Shown here one piece after another: positions 26,352 through 35,248 of a stretch of 64,000 nt of DNA. The first letter of the stretch is position 1; each line of letters starts with the position of its first letter. The position numbers were made by a program, and so were the translations under genes. Under the pieces are notes generated by a model that worked only from the letters and a program-made list of their open reading frames with translations, was not told the DNA's origin and made no database searches. The stretch is taken from NCBI RefSeq assembly GCF_026314945.1, contig NZ_CP111121.1:4588001-4652000 (forward strand), given 5' to 3'. Source of the stretch: Chryseobacterium fluminis. GTDB lineage: Bacteria > Bacteroidota > Bacteroidia > Flavobacteriales > Weeksellaceae.

Positions 26352-27536
26352 TCAGTGTGCTGCTGATTTTATTTTAAGCAGATAAGCCAATCCTAACCCA
26401 ACAAACACCATGGCAGCACTAAAAGGGAAAATATAACTCATACCATACAGATCTGCGACACCGCCGATGAGCGGACCTGCAACACCTAAGGAAAGATCGA
26501 TAAAAAGGCCGTATCCGGCCAATGCAGAACCCTGACTTGACGGCGAAACACTTTTGATGGCAACAACGCCTAAAGCGGGAAAAATCAGGGAAAATCCTAA
26601 ACCGGTTACGCCGGCTCCTAAAAGTGCCATCTGGGAATTTGTTGCAAAAGCTATAATTAAAAGCCCGAGGGTCTCTACAAAAAGACAGGCAATCGCCACT
26701 TTAATCCCGCCATAATTATTGATCACATTGCTGAAAACCAATCTTCCGGCAACAAAAAGACCACCGAAAATACTGAGACACAGCGCTCCGTTATTCCAGT
26801 GAAAATAGTTGTAGTACAGCGTAATAAACGTGGAAATACTCGCAAAGCCGATTCCGCCCAATGCGAGGCAGACTCCAAAAGGCGCAACTTTTCCCAGGAC
26901 CTTCCAGAAAGACTGAGCTTCCTGAGTGTGGGTATTGGTTTTATTTTCTTTGGTTTTTGCAAAAACGAAGCCCAGAATTCCTAACAGAATAGAGAGGATT
27001 CCGATGCCATAGAGACTGAATTGATGTTCAATCAGTATGCCCAGTGAAGCTCCGATGGCAAGGGCACCATAACAGGCAACCCCATTATAGGAAATGATTT
27101 TGGCCGTATGTTTTTCACCAACTGCCATAATAGCCCAATTGATCGGACTTGCACCGATCATTCCTTCTGCACAGCCTGTGAGAAGACGGGTGACAACAAG
27201 AAAACCCAGGCTGATCATGGGAGAAAGCCTGAAATAATAGGCAATTATCAAAAAAACACCTGTTAAAGAAAAACTCAGCATGCTGAATAATACCGCAGGT
27301 TTCGGCCCCTTTCCATCGATAATTTTTCCGGAATATGCCCTTAGAAAAAAAGTCGATACATATTGTAAACTGATCACGATGCCGGCAACGACGAGACTGA
27401 AGCCTAAATTTTTATTAATAAAAATAGGAAGAACAGACAGAGATAATCCTATGATGAAATATCCTACAAAAGTAAAACACACATAAGTAAGCAGGGATAA
27501 GTTAACATTCTCTGACCGTTTGACTAAACTATCCAT
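26352..27536 (-). CDS. Major facilitator superfamily transporter
   Basis: This 394-residue inner-membrane protein has about twelve predicted helices. The loop after helix 2 carries an MFS signature-like segment (RAYSGKIIDGKGPKP, about 67-81), and a second related stretch follows helix 8. It resembles the AraJ/YfcJ-like sugar or drug efflux group, but the substrate cannot be read from the sequence. An upstream -7 element lies 17 bases before the start. Neighbouring genes (prfC, CPBP protease) give no functional hint. Confidence 0.88.
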   Translation of the reverse strand: MDSLVKRSENVNLSLLTYVCFTFVGYFIIGLSLSVLPIFINKNLGFSLVVAGIVISLQYVSTFFLRAYSGKIIDGKGPKPAVLFSMLSFSLTGVFLIIAYYFRLSPMISLGFLVVTRLLTGCAEGMIGASPINWAIMAVGEKHTAKIISYNGVACYGALAIGASLGILIEHQFSLYGIGILSILLGILGFVFAKTKENKTNTHTQEAQSFWKVLGKVAPFGVCLALGGIGFASISTFITLYYNYFHWNNGALCLSIFGGLFVAGRLVFSNVINNYGGIKVAIACLFVETLGLLIIAFATNSQMALLGAGVTGLGFSLIFPALGVVAIKSVSPSSQGSALAGYGLFIDLSLGVAGPLIGGVADLYGMSYIFPFSAAMVFVGLGLAYLLKIKSAAH

Positions 27537-27553
27537 GTTGAAAAATTAAGGCG

Positions 27554-27561
27554 CAAAGTTA
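27554..27561 (-). promoter_or_regulatory. -7 element for the MFS transporter gene
   Basis: TAACTTTG on the minus strand, exact match to TAnnTTTG, followed by GC. No well-placed TTG. Confidence 0.5.
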
Positions 27562-27834
27562 CTCCATAAAAAACAGCTTTAGCGGAAAATATACCTTAAA
27601 AAAAGCATAAAATTTAAATAAGTTCAGGTAAAGTCATCTTTAAACGAATGATATAAGTTTTTTAAACAATAAAGGATAAGCTGCAAATGGTGCAGGTAAC
27701 CAGGTTTTTTATAAGTGTGATTAAGGCATATTTATTAAATACCGTAAATAAAATTCCTTCCTGCCTGCGAGGTCTGCTGATTCAGAATGAAATCTGATGG
27801 TAGTGGCACGCTAAATAAGTATTTCCGTTTTTAG

Positions 27835-27865
27835 TTGCCTGACGCTTTCAAAAAAATTACCTTTG
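27835..27865 (+). promoter_or_regulatory. Promoter of the CPBP protease gene (TTG-N20-TACCTTTG)
   Basis: TTG at 27835-27837, a 20-base spacer and TACCTTTG at 27858-27865 match the Bacteroidota housekeeping promoter. The ATG follows 25 bases later. The rest of the 354-base gap from 27537 shows nothing else besides the MFS -7 element. Confidence 0.72.
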
Positions 27866-27890
27866 TTTTCAATAAATTTTACAGCAAAGC

Positions 27891-28721
27891 ATGGAAAACA
27901 GTAAATATCCTAAATTTACATTCACATGGATCGGCGGAGTTGTTCTGTTAGGAGGATTATTCATAGGAACGATGTTTGTTTCTTTTTTCAGTACTTTTTG
28001 GAAAGTTGTTTTCGGTGAAAACCTGTCTCTTAAAGAATGGTACCTTGCTGCTGCCAATGCCGCCGGATTTTTAACAGCCATTGCATTTTTTGATTTTTTC
28101 ATTGTAAGGCCTACCACCAAGAAGAAACTGAATTTCAATTTTTCACCTACCAATTTTTATACCTATCTCCTTATTTTTCCAATGATGACGGGGATGATGT
28201 TTATTGCAGAATTTATTACTTCCCAAATCCCGACCACAGGACCTTTTTTTGGAGAATATTATGAGTTTTTTAACCGGTTAATGGAGCAGCTGACCGAAGA
28301 TCCTCTCGTGATGATCATAACTGCCGTAATCATGGCCCCTGTTTTTGAAGAGATTATTTTTAGAGGAATTATTCAGAAAGGCCTCATCAATAAAGGAGTG
28401 AAACCCTGGAAAGCCATTCTTTTTTCATCGCTGATCTTTGGATTGGTGCACGGAAATCCATGGCAGCTGGTAGGAGCTGTTCTGCTGGGCTGTGTTCTGG
28501 GCCTGGTGTATTATAAAACAAAATCTCTGCTGTTACCGATGCTGCTGCATGCCTTCAATAACCTATGCTCATCGTTATTGATCACATATACTAAAAATGA
28601 AAGTTTTGCAGATGCATTTAAAATATCTGAATGGATGATATTAACTATCGGAATTATGCTTTTTTCTCTGTTCTGTTATCTGTTTATAAAGAAATACAAA
28701 GTACATTATTCTGAAATTTAA
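27891..28721 (+). CDS. CPBP-family intramembrane glutamic protease
   Basis: A 276-residue membrane protein with about seven or eight helices. The three conserved motifs of the CPBP/Abi family (Rce1-like) are present: EEIIFRG (about residues 154-160, paired catalytic glutamates and an arginine), FGLVHGN (about 186, histidine) and HAFNNLCSS (about 222). The family includes prenyl-protein peptidase-like enzymes and bacteriocin self-immunity proteins, so the substrate is open. It has its own good promoter and is followed by the RdgB-like gene 86 bases downstream. Confidence 0.9.
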   Translation: MENSKYPKFTFTWIGGVVLLGGLFIGTMFVSFFSTFWKVVFGENLSLKEWYLAAANAAGFLTAIAFFDFFIVRPTTKKKLNFNFSPTNFYTYLLIFPMMTGMMFIAEFITSQIPTTGPFFGEYYEFFNRLMEQLTEDPLVMIITAVIMAPVFEEIIFRGIIQKGLINKGVKPWKAILFSSLIFGLVHGNPWQLVGAVLLGCVLGLVYYKTKSLLLPMLLHAFNNLCSSLLITYTKNESFADAFKISEWMILTIGIMLFSLFCYLFIKKYKVHYSEI

Positions 28722-28807
28722 TTTAACGCAAATAATGCTACAGTACCACCGTTAATACTAAGGTTGGTTTTTTGTAAAATATTTGTACAGATCTTATTAA
28801 TAAAAAA

Positions 28808-29395
28808 ATGAAATTGGATATGGAATTACTGGTGGCTACTCACAACGAGCACAAAAAAGAAGAAATACAACAGATTTTAGGAAACGGATTTACGGTAAAA
28901 AGTCTTACAGATTATAATATTCACGAAGAAATTGTGGAAGATGGCGATTCGTTTCATGCCAATGCTTTAATTAAAGCGAAATACTGTTTCGAAAAAACAG
29001 GAATTCCAAGTCTAGGAGATGATAGCGGCCTTGTTGTAGAATCTTTAGACGGAAGACCCGGAATTTTTTCAGCGCGTTATGCCGGAGATCACGATTTTGC
29101 AAAAAACATCTCAAAAGTTCTGAGTGAAATGGAAGGTGTTGAAAACAGGACGGCCTATTTTATAACGGTACTTTGTTATTATGACGAAAGCGGACCCCGG
29201 TATTTTGAGGGAAGAGTGTACGGAAATCTATTAACTGAAAATAAAGGATTCAAAGGCTTCGGCTATGATCCCATTTTTGTCCCGGATGGTTATGGAATGA
29301 CATTTGCAGAAATGAATCCTGAGGATAAAAACAAAATAAGCCACAGAAAAAAAGCTCTGGATTTATTTCTGGATTTTCTGAAAGATACGGAATAA
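28808..29395 (+). CDS. rdgB: Non-canonical purine NTP pyrophosphatase (RdgB/HAM1 family)
   Basis: A 195-residue house-cleaning enzyme that hydrolyses dITP, ITP and XTP to monophosphates. Family motifs are visible: LLVATHNEHKKEEI at the N-terminus (substrate loop), GDDSGLVVESLDGRPG (about 71-86, catalytic aspartates), FKGFGYDPIFVP (about 153-164) and SHRKKAL near the end. The start could equally be the internal ATG at 28820, four codons later, which would begin directly at ELLVATHN as most relatives do; both lack a clear ribosome binding site. Confidence 0.95.
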   Translation: MKLDMELLVATHNEHKKEEIQQILGNGFTVKSLTDYNIHEEIVEDGDSFHANALIKAKYCFEKTGIPSLGDDSGLVVESLDGRPGIFSARYAGDHDFAKNISKVLSEMEGVENRTAYFITVLCYYDESGPRYFEGRVYGNLLTENKGFKGFGYDPIFVPDGYGMTFAEMNPEDKNKISHRKKALDLFLDFLKDTE

Positions 29396-29491
29396 TCCAG
29401 GGCTTAGCTTAAGACAGGATTGCAGTTTCAGAGTTTCGATTTCAATTGAATATCAGCCATAGCCGCAAACCTTATTCTTAACCTAAATCCT

Positions 29492-29499
29492 TACATTTG
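29492..29499 (+). promoter_or_regulatory. -7 element for rnz
   Basis: TACATTTG matches TAnnTTTG exactly, 20 bases before the TTG start. It would give a short leader. No TTG at the usual upstream spacing. Confidence 0.5.
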
Positions 29500-29519
29500 T
29501 CATCTATTAAACTTTCGAT

Positions 29520-30434
29520 TTGAGTACTTATTTAACGATATTAGGATTTAATTCAGCGATTCCGACAGTTAATTCTTCACCGACTTCACAGCTGCTGGAG
29601 ATGGAAGAAAGACATTTCCTTATTGATTGCGGTGAGGGAACCCAGGTGCAGCTGAGAAAAGCCAAAGCCAAATTTTCAAGAATTAATCATATTTTTATCT
29701 CACATCTTCATGGAGATCACTGTTTCGGTCTGCCGGGACTCATTGCATCTTTCAGATTGTTGGGAAGGGATACTCCGCTGCATGTGTACGGTCCGAAAGG
29801 AATTAAAAATATGCTGGAAACCATCTTTACGATCACGGAAACGCACCGTGGATTTGAAGTGGTGTATCATGAGCTGGATAAAGATTATTCCGAGAAAATT
29901 TATGAAGACAACAGGGTAGAAGTATATACCATTCCTCTGGATCACAGAATCTACTGTAACGGTTATCTCTTCAGAGAAAAACCGAAAGACAGGCATCTGA
30001 ATATGAAAGAAATTTCTAAATATGATGAGATTGAAACCTGTGATTATCATCACATCAAGGCCGGAAAAGATTTTGTTTTAAGTGACGGATATGTTCTGAA
30101 AAATGAGAAGCTGACCACCAGTCCGGATCCTTCTGTATCTTACGCCTTTTGCAGTGATACCAGGTATCTGGAAAGTATTATTCCGATTATTAAAAATGTG
30201 ACGGTTCTTTATCATGAATCCACATTCTTGCACGATTTAAAAGAAATGGCAGATTATACCGGTCATACCACGGCTTTAGAGGCCGCAAGAATTGCCCGGA
30301 AAGCTGAAGTGGGCAAATTAATTCTGGGACACTTTTCAAACCGGTACGGTGATTTGACCGTTTTTACAGATGAAGCCAGAACGGTCTTTCCGAATACATT
30401 TTTACCGAAGGCCCTGGAGCCCGTGAAAATTTAA
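29520..30434 (+). CDS. rnz: Ribonuclease Z, starting at TTG
   Basis: A 304-residue metallo-beta-lactamase fold endonuclease that trims the 3' end of tRNA precursors. The zinc motif SHLHGDHCFGLPGL (about residues 60-73) is intact, as are the later ligands in CSDTRYLE, HESTFLHD and GHFSNRY. The start must be TTG at 29520: it gives the normal N-terminus STYLTILGFNSAIP, whereas the first ATG lies 26 codons in and would remove the first strands of the fold. The stop is followed directly by the next ATG, so it is cotranscribed with the TIGR02757 gene. Confidence 0.95.
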   Translation: MSTYLTILGFNSAIPTVNSSPTSQLLEMEERHFLIDCGEGTQVQLRKAKAKFSRINHIFISHLHGDHCFGLPGLIASFRLLGRDTPLHVYGPKGIKNMLETIFTITETHRGFEVVYHELDKDYSEKIYEDNRVEVYTIPLDHRIYCNGYLFREKPKDRHLNMKEISKYDEIETCDYHHIKAGKDFVLSDGYVLKNEKLTTSPDPSVSYAFCSDTRYLESIIPIIKNVTVLYHESTFLHDLKEMADYTGHTTALEAARIARKAEVGKLILGHFSNRYGDLTVFTDEARTVFPNTFLPKALEPVKI

Positions 30435-31211
30435 ATGAACATGTTAAAATTTGAAGAGCTGAAAAGCTTCCTGGACGAAAAGGCAGATCAGTACAACAGT
30501 CCGGATTTCATTGAAAATGATCCTATCCAGATTCCGCACCGTTTTTCGCTGAAGCAGGATATTGAGATTGCAGGTTTTCTTGCGGCAACCATTTCCTGGG
30601 GAAACCGTAAGTCTATTATTAATTCAGCTGAAAAAATGCTGGCGGTTATGGGAGATTCTCCTTATGATTTTGTACTGAATTATTCTGAAAATGATCTCAG
30701 AAGCATTCAGGATAAAAGCATACACCGGACATTTAACGGGGAGGATTTTGCTTATTTTATCAGGCAGTTCGGCAGAATTTACAGAGAAAATGAAAGTCTT
30801 GAAAGCCTGTTCACCGTTAATGATACAGAAACGAACTTTCAACATGCCATTGAGAGATTCCGAATCGGTTTTCTGGAAACTGAAAAGCACAGAAGCCACA
30901 AACACGTTAGTTCGCCTTATAAAAACTCTTCGGCAAAAAGAATTATGATGTTTCTTCGATGGATGGTCCGGAAGGATAAGCGCGGCGTGGATTTTGGAAT
31001 CTGGGAAAATATTGATCAGAAGCACTTATCTATTCCGTTGGATGTGCATACAGGAAATATTTCCAGAAAATTAGGCCTGGTTTCCAGAACCCAGAACGAC
31101 TGGAAAACGGTAGAAGCACTGGATCTTGCTATCAGAAAGCTTGATGACAAAGATCCTGCGAAATATGATTTTGCATTATTCGGAATTGGAGTGACAAAAG
31201 AATTATTATAA
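30435..31211 (+). CDS. TIGR02757 (DUF2400) family protein
   Basis: A 258-residue conserved bacterial protein of unknown function. Family features include IAGFLAATISWGNRKSI (about 48-64), FLRWMVRKDKRGVDFGIW (about 175-192) and IPLDVHTGN (about 203), followed by DPAKYDFALFGIGV near the end. It starts directly at the base after the rnz stop, which suggests translational coupling, and is followed nine bases later by the DUF1003 gene. Some alignments link the family to helix-hairpin-helix DNA glycosylase-like folds, but I cannot confirm that here. Confidence 0.9.
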   Translation: MNMLKFEELKSFLDEKADQYNSPDFIENDPIQIPHRFSLKQDIEIAGFLAATISWGNRKSIINSAEKMLAVMGDSPYDFVLNYSENDLRSIQDKSIHRTFNGEDFAYFIRQFGRIYRENESLESLFTVNDTETNFQHAIERFRIGFLETEKHRSHKHVSSPYKNSSAKRIMMFLRWMVRKDKRGVDFGIWENIDQKHLSIPLDVHTGNISRKLGLVSRTQNDWKTVEALDLAIRKLDDKDPAKYDFALFGIGVTKELL

Positions 31212-31220
31212 ATCGACACG

Positions 31221-31751
31221 ATGAAAAAGCAGGAAGAAAAAATAGAGGTCTTAGAAAAAATTGCCAACGGTATTACCTGGTGGATTGGTTCCATTCCTTC
31301 CCTTATCGCGCATACGATATTTTTTATAGTTTGCTTTGTGCTTCCCCTGTTAAAAATTGTGGAATTTGACAAGATGCTTCTTATTCTGACCACCGTTGTT
31401 TCTCTTGAAGCGATTTATCTTGCCATCTTCATTCAGATGTCAGTGAATAAAAGCCACGAAAAAATTGAAGATATCCAGGAAGATATTGAGGAGATCAGCG
31501 AAGATATTGAAGACATTCAGGAGGACATCGAAGAAATCAGTGAGGATATCGAAGAAATTAATGAAGATATTGAAGACATTCAGGAGGATATTGAGGAAAT
31601 CAATGAAGAAGAAGAGGATGAAGATCACGTAGAAAGAGCAAAAAATGTGATGCTCAAGAGCAATATCAATTCGAATAAAAACGAAATAAAAGCATTAAAA
31701 GATAAGATACTGGAACTTCAGAATAAAATTGAAGAATTGAATAAAGATTAA
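31221..31751 (+). CDS. DUF1003-like membrane protein with acidic heptad-repeat coiled coil
   Basis: A 176-residue protein. Residues about 20-75 hold two membrane helices of DUF1003 type; the second ends in the family-like segment SLEAIYLAIFIQMSVNK. Residues 80-128 are seven consecutive seven-residue units of the form EDIxEDI-like (EKIEDIQ, EDIEEIS, EDIEDIQ and so on) with isoleucine at fixed heptad positions. An acidic EEEEDED stretch and a second, basic coiled coil (about 150-175) follow. It is probably a membrane-anchored oligomer. Third gene of the rnz operon. Function unknown. The DUF1003 assignment rests on short motifs only. Confidence 0.78.
   Translation: MKKQEEKIEVLEKIANGITWWIGSIPSLIAHTIFFIVCFVLPLLKIVEFDKMLLILTTVVSLEAIYLAIFIQMSVNKSHEKIEDIQEDIEEISEDIEDIQEDIEEISEDIEEINEDIEDIQEDIEEINEEEEDEDHVERAKNVMLKSNINSNKNEIKALKDKILELQNKIEELNKD
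31458..31604 (+). repeat. Seven tandem 21-bp units coding for acidic heptads
   Basis: The 147 bases encode seven 7-residue units. The DNA units are imperfect copies (GAAGATATTGAG variants). They may expand or contract by recombination. Confidence 0.85.
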
Positions 31752-32130
31752 ACTTACTTTCACCAATGGATCAGGTGGTAAAGAAATACCATAATTGAGG
31801 ATACAGTTCTTACTGAGCCGGATCAGAAATGAAGATCATTTCCGGAAACGGTTTAAAAGAGATTTTTCTTACAGTACCTAATTAAAAAATTTCAGCATCA
31901 GATCAATCCATACGTTGGAAATTCCAATACCTGTTAACTAAAATCAAACCGTAATACGACAAGTCCTGTCGCTGTATCCGCCTGTCTGTTATTTCAGAAG
32001 TACAATTTCGCATCGTCCATTCACACCTGAAAAATAATATAAAATATTCTCAGCATAATTAATATTTTAAACACAATAAAGGCTGTCAATCAGATAATTA
32101 GCCTCTTTTTTCATTTTGCAGCATAAAGAA
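31752..32130. other. Non-coding stretch before the RHS island
   Basis: No reading frame with coding character, RNA or repeat was seen. Near 32084 the short pair AGGCT/AGCCT followed by C and T could be a weak terminator for the upstream operon. Confidence 0.4.
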
Positions 32131-32161
32131 TTGACATTGTTTTACAATTGATTTATTTTCG
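32131..32161 (+). promoter_or_regulatory. Promoter of the chimeric RHS locus (TTG-N20-TATTTTCG)
   Basis: TTG at 32131-32133, a spacer of 20 and TATTTTCG at 32154-32161 (one mismatch to TAnnTTTG). It lies 30 bases before the ATG at 32192. Confidence 0.6.
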
Positions 32162-32191
32162 TGGGCAACGATATCAATAAAAACATAACAG

Positions 32192-32605
32192 ATGAAAAAA
32201 CAATTACTCTCGTTGGCCTTTTTCACTTTCACCTTTTCATGGGCACAGACCTGGAATACGACAGGAAACGCAGGCACAACTCCCGCAGGCAATTTTATAG
32301 GAACCACTGATGATAAAGAGCTTGTTTTTAAAACGGGGAATACCGAACGCCTGAGAATTTTTAGCGGTCCTTATGTTAACGGGATTACAATAGGAAACAG
32401 AAGTGCTGTGGGAACTCCCGCCGGGGGAAGATTAGAGATCACCACCGCTTTGTGCAGTGGCTGCTCATCCCGTTGGGCAGTACCGTCTGATGTAATCATC
32501 CGGACAATGGGCAGCAGAAATATGGAATTTCACATGCCTAATAATGCCGCGGAAGCGGATCCTGCTTCTGTGAGTACCCCGGGTTCTCCCGGGATTACAG
32601 CTTGA
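32192..32605 (+). CDS. 5' fragment of a secreted protein, fused out of frame to an RHS gene
   Basis: This 137-residue frame has a good signal peptide (MKKQLLSLAFFTFTFSWAQ) and then the start of a type of flavobacterial surface protein (GTTDDKELVFKTGNTERLRI), recalled from many Chryseobacterium genomes. The normal continuation is missing. After PGSPGITA it ends in a stop that lies within the RHS sequence in another frame, so the 3' part was lost at a deletion or recombination junction near 32574-32600. A GC-rich palindromic pair (CCCGGG ... CCCGGG) sits at the join. Whether the short secreted peptide has any role is doubtful. Confidence 0.65.
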   Translation: MKKQLLSLAFFTFTFSWAQTWNTTGNAGTTPAGNFIGTTDDKELVFKTGNTERLRIFSGPYVNGITIGNRSAVGTPAGGRLEITTALCSGCSSRWAVPSDVIIRTMGSRNMEFHMPNNAAEADPASVSTPGSPGITA

Positions 32606-34748
32606 GAATGTATACAGCAGCTGGAACGGCGAATTGTATCAGGTTAAAAATCGCCTCACGGGCGCTGTGCTTTGGGAGCTCAAAGAAGCCAATGCCAAAG
32701 GTCAGGTGTTGAAGGCTAAATTAGGAGCAGCGGATGTTAATAACAGCTATGATGCCAATGGATTCTTAACCAATGTCAACCATTCATCAGCCGTAAAGCC
32801 AGGCATTTTACAGCTTTCCTACGCCTTCGATGCGATAAAGAATGAGCTAAGGAGCAGAACAACAGGCGGAGATTTTAATATAGTAGAATCCTTTGATTAT
32901 GACGATAATAACCGTTTGGTCAACTGGACCAATCCGGTAACAGGGATTAAGCCTTCTTTAAACAGAAACGTTTATGATGTAAAAGGCAGGATCATGGAAA
33001 ATGACCAGGTAGGAAAGATTAAATTTGAAAACTCAGCTAAAATTTACCAGCCTACGGGAATGACCTTAAATGCAGCCGGAACCCAGAATTATAATAATGA
33101 CCTCATCCAAAGCATTGTGTATAATGAAAATAATGACCCTGTGTTTATCGATGGAGAGAAAGGAGATGCAGCCTTCCAGTATGGTTTAACTGCCATGAGA
33201 CAAAGCGTTACCTACGGAGGAAACTTCAGTACTGATGGTGAAGGTAAATTTACAAAATATTACAGTGAAGACGGAAGCTATGAAGTGGTAAAAGACAATA
33301 CGACCGGAAAGGAAAAGCACATCATTTACATTGGGGGAACTCCCTATGAATCCAATATTGTATATTTAAAGAACTTTACGGAGAATAGCGGTTCTTATAA
33401 ATTCTTGCATAAAGATTATATCGGAAGTATTCTGGCCATCAGCGATGACGCAGGAAACAAACTGGAACAGAGACATTTTGATGCCTGGGGTAATTTTACA
33501 CATCTTCAGATTGTTAACGGAGCCATCATTACAGACAAGAATCTTATTGATAATGCTTCATTGTTGTTAGAAAGAGGTTACACCAGCCATGAGCATTTTG
33601 CAGAGGTAGGAATCATCCACATGAACGGTAGATTGTATGATCCGCTGTTAAGAAGATTTTTAAATGCAGATGAGAATATTCAGGATCCTTATAATACCCA
33701 AAACTACAATAAATATGGGTATGCAATGAACAATCCTTTATTATATAATGATCCATCAGGAGAGGTTCTTCCGTTTTTAGTTGGTGTGGGATTAGGTTGG
33801 CTGGGTGCTACAGTACTTTCAGGAGCAATTATAGGAGCGGCTATAAGCGTTGGTATCTACGCTTTGCAGGCAACACTTACTAATAATTGGTCTTTTGGAG
33901 GATTTGCGAAAGCTCTATTGATAGGATCACTTACTGGAGCTGTATCTGCAGGAGCTGGAGAGATATTTAGTGCCGGTGGCTTTTGGTCTACAGTCGGGAA
34001 CGGGGCAATTGCCGGAGCTGGCGGCGGCGGTATTACTTCATTAATTAATGGAGATAATTTTCTGGAAGGATTAGCAAAAGGTGCGGTGATTGGTGGTGCT
34101 GTCGCAGCGGTATCCTATACTGTAAATTATATTACAACTTCAGGTAATGAAAATAAACTTACTGAGGATGATCTAGGATTTGATGATAATACAATTTCTT
34201 CTGAACAACCATATAATGATAAAACCCTACATGAAATTAGACAAAAGAATTTTGGAACCAGAGGAATGAAAGATTGGGCTGTAAACTCTGATACAACTCA
34301 TAGTGATCTCTATGAAATGAATTCTAATGGAGAATTTTATCAAGGCGATCCAAAAAATAGTTTTGTTGCTTATACAGATCCTAAACCCAATTTTTGGAAT
34401 GGAAGAAGTACAATACATTATTCAAAAAGTTTATTCAAATCATCTGAAAGGATACTAAAAACGATGAACCATGAATCAGTTCATGCTTTCGGAAATACAC
34501 CAGCAGGTATGACATTTAGGTTAGCAAGAAAAATAGATATTGATGGGATAGATCTTGAACATTTAGCAATTAGAAAAGCAGAATGGTCTTTCCTTAGAGT
34601 TAATCATCTTAGTTCAAAAGGAATGAATATGTTAATTGAAAGTAGAATAGATATTTATTATAGGCGATTAGCTCCAAGTTCAAAGATTATTTTTGATACT
34701 ATGTTCAAATATATTAATCCACTATTTTCTAAAAAAATAATAAAATGA
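32574..34748 (+). CDS. RHS-repeat toxin protein, C-terminal part, with HExxH metallopeptidase-like tip (5' truncated)
   Basis: The frame is open from 32574 (after a stop at 32571) but has no ATG; the first possible start is TTG at 32634. It begins in mid-RHS (GLQLENVYSSWNGELYQVKN). The RHS core with Y-x-Y-D-type repeats runs to the hyperconserved boundary GRLYDPLLRRFLNADENI ... YAMNNPLLYNDPSGE (about residues 331-380 from 32634). Behind it are a glycine-rich hydrophobic pre-toxin segment (about 385-500) and an AT-rich tip (about 505-704) with MNHESVHAFGNT at about 612-623, an HExxH zinc-protease signature. Intact RHS proteins wrap a toxin in a beta shell; this copy has lost its front. The stop overlaps the next gene's ATG by four bases. 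Confidence 0.8.
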   Translation, partial: VPRVLPGLQLENVYSSWNGELYQVKNRLTGAVLWELKEANAKGQVLKAKLGAADVNNSYDANGFLTNVNHSSAVKPGILQLSYAFDAIKNELRSRTTGGDFNIVESFDYDDNNRLVNWTNPVTGIKPSLNRNVYDVKGRIMENDQVGKIKFENSAKIYQPTGMTLNAAGTQNYNNDLIQSIVYNENNDPVFIDGEKGDAAFQYGLTAMRQSVTYGGNFSTDGEGKFTKYYSEDGSYEVVKDNTTGKEKHIIYIGGTPYESNIVYLKNFTENSGSYKFLHKDYIGSILAISDDAGNKLEQRHFDAWGNFTHLQIVNGAIITDKNLIDNASLLLERGYTSHEHFAEVGIIHMNGRLYDPLLRRFLNADENIQDPYNTQNYNKYGYAMNNPLLYNDPSGEVLPFLVGVGLGWLGATVLSGAIIGAAISVGIYALQATLTNNWSFGGFAKALLIGSLTGAVSAGAGEIFSAGGFWSTVGNGAIAGAGGGGITSLINGDNFLEGLAKGAVIGGAVAAVSYTVNYITTSGNENKLTEDDLGFDDNTISSEQPYNDKTLHEIRQKNFGTRGMKDWAVNSDTTHSDLYEMNSNGEFYQGDPKNSFVAYTDPKPNFWNGRSTIHYSKSLFKSSERILKTMNHESVHAFGNTPAGMTFRLARKIDIDGIDLEHLAIRKAEWSFLRVNHLSSKGMNMLIESRIDIYYRRLAPSSKIIFDTMFKYINPLFSKKIIK

Positions 34749-35248
34749 AAAAATTAATTTATCTCATCCTGTTTTTGGGTTGTAGTCAATATCATAAAAA
34801 AGACTTGATTTCATTTGATATTGAGGTTATTGATAATCAATATTTAGAAATAAAAATTTCCAATAATACTGCTGGCAATTATTTTTTTGCGATTCCTAAG
34901 CTATATCTAATGAGGGAAAGTACCATAAACAATAATATTCTGGTAGAAGATGTTATAACCGAAATTAATTATGATTACAAAAAGATGTTGGACAGCGAAG
35001 ATCATCGTTTGATCAGGATTGACGATTCCGTTACAAACTGTAATTCGATTTTTTTAAAATTGAAAAAGTCAGAATTTATCATATTGACCTATGAAATTAA
35101 AAATAGAGAAGAGGTACTGTCCGGAAATTATTCTGTTGTTGCAAATGATATAAATTGCACGATCGAATCTATAAAAATAGAAACCCCAAAAGGGTATATA
35201 TATTATACTGATTCATTATCTGTCCCGAAGAAAATACAAATTAACTGA
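34745..35248 (+). CDS. Putative immunity lipoprotein for the RHS HExxH tip
   Basis: A 167-residue lipoprotein (signal MKKLIYLILFLGC, lipidated Cys13). Its ATG overlaps the stop of the RHS gene (ATGA), the classic arrangement of a toxin and its immunity gene. The rest is a predicted beta-rich domain (pattern YLEIKISNNTAGNYFFAIP) also seen in the lipoproteins at 36749 and 37632. If the tip acts in the periplasm or outside, a lipidated immunity protein would meet it there. The family was not recognised; the role is inferred from position and signal peptide. Strongly AT-rich compared with the housekeeping genes. Confidence 0.7.
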   Translation: MKKLIYLILFLGCSQYHKKDLISFDIEVIDNQYLEIKISNNTAGNYFFAIPKLYLMRESTINNNILVEDVITEINYDYKKMLDSEDHRLIRIDDSVTNCNSIFLKLKKSEFIILTYEIKNREEVLSGNYSVVANDINCTIESIKIETPKGYIYYTDSLSVPKKIQIN

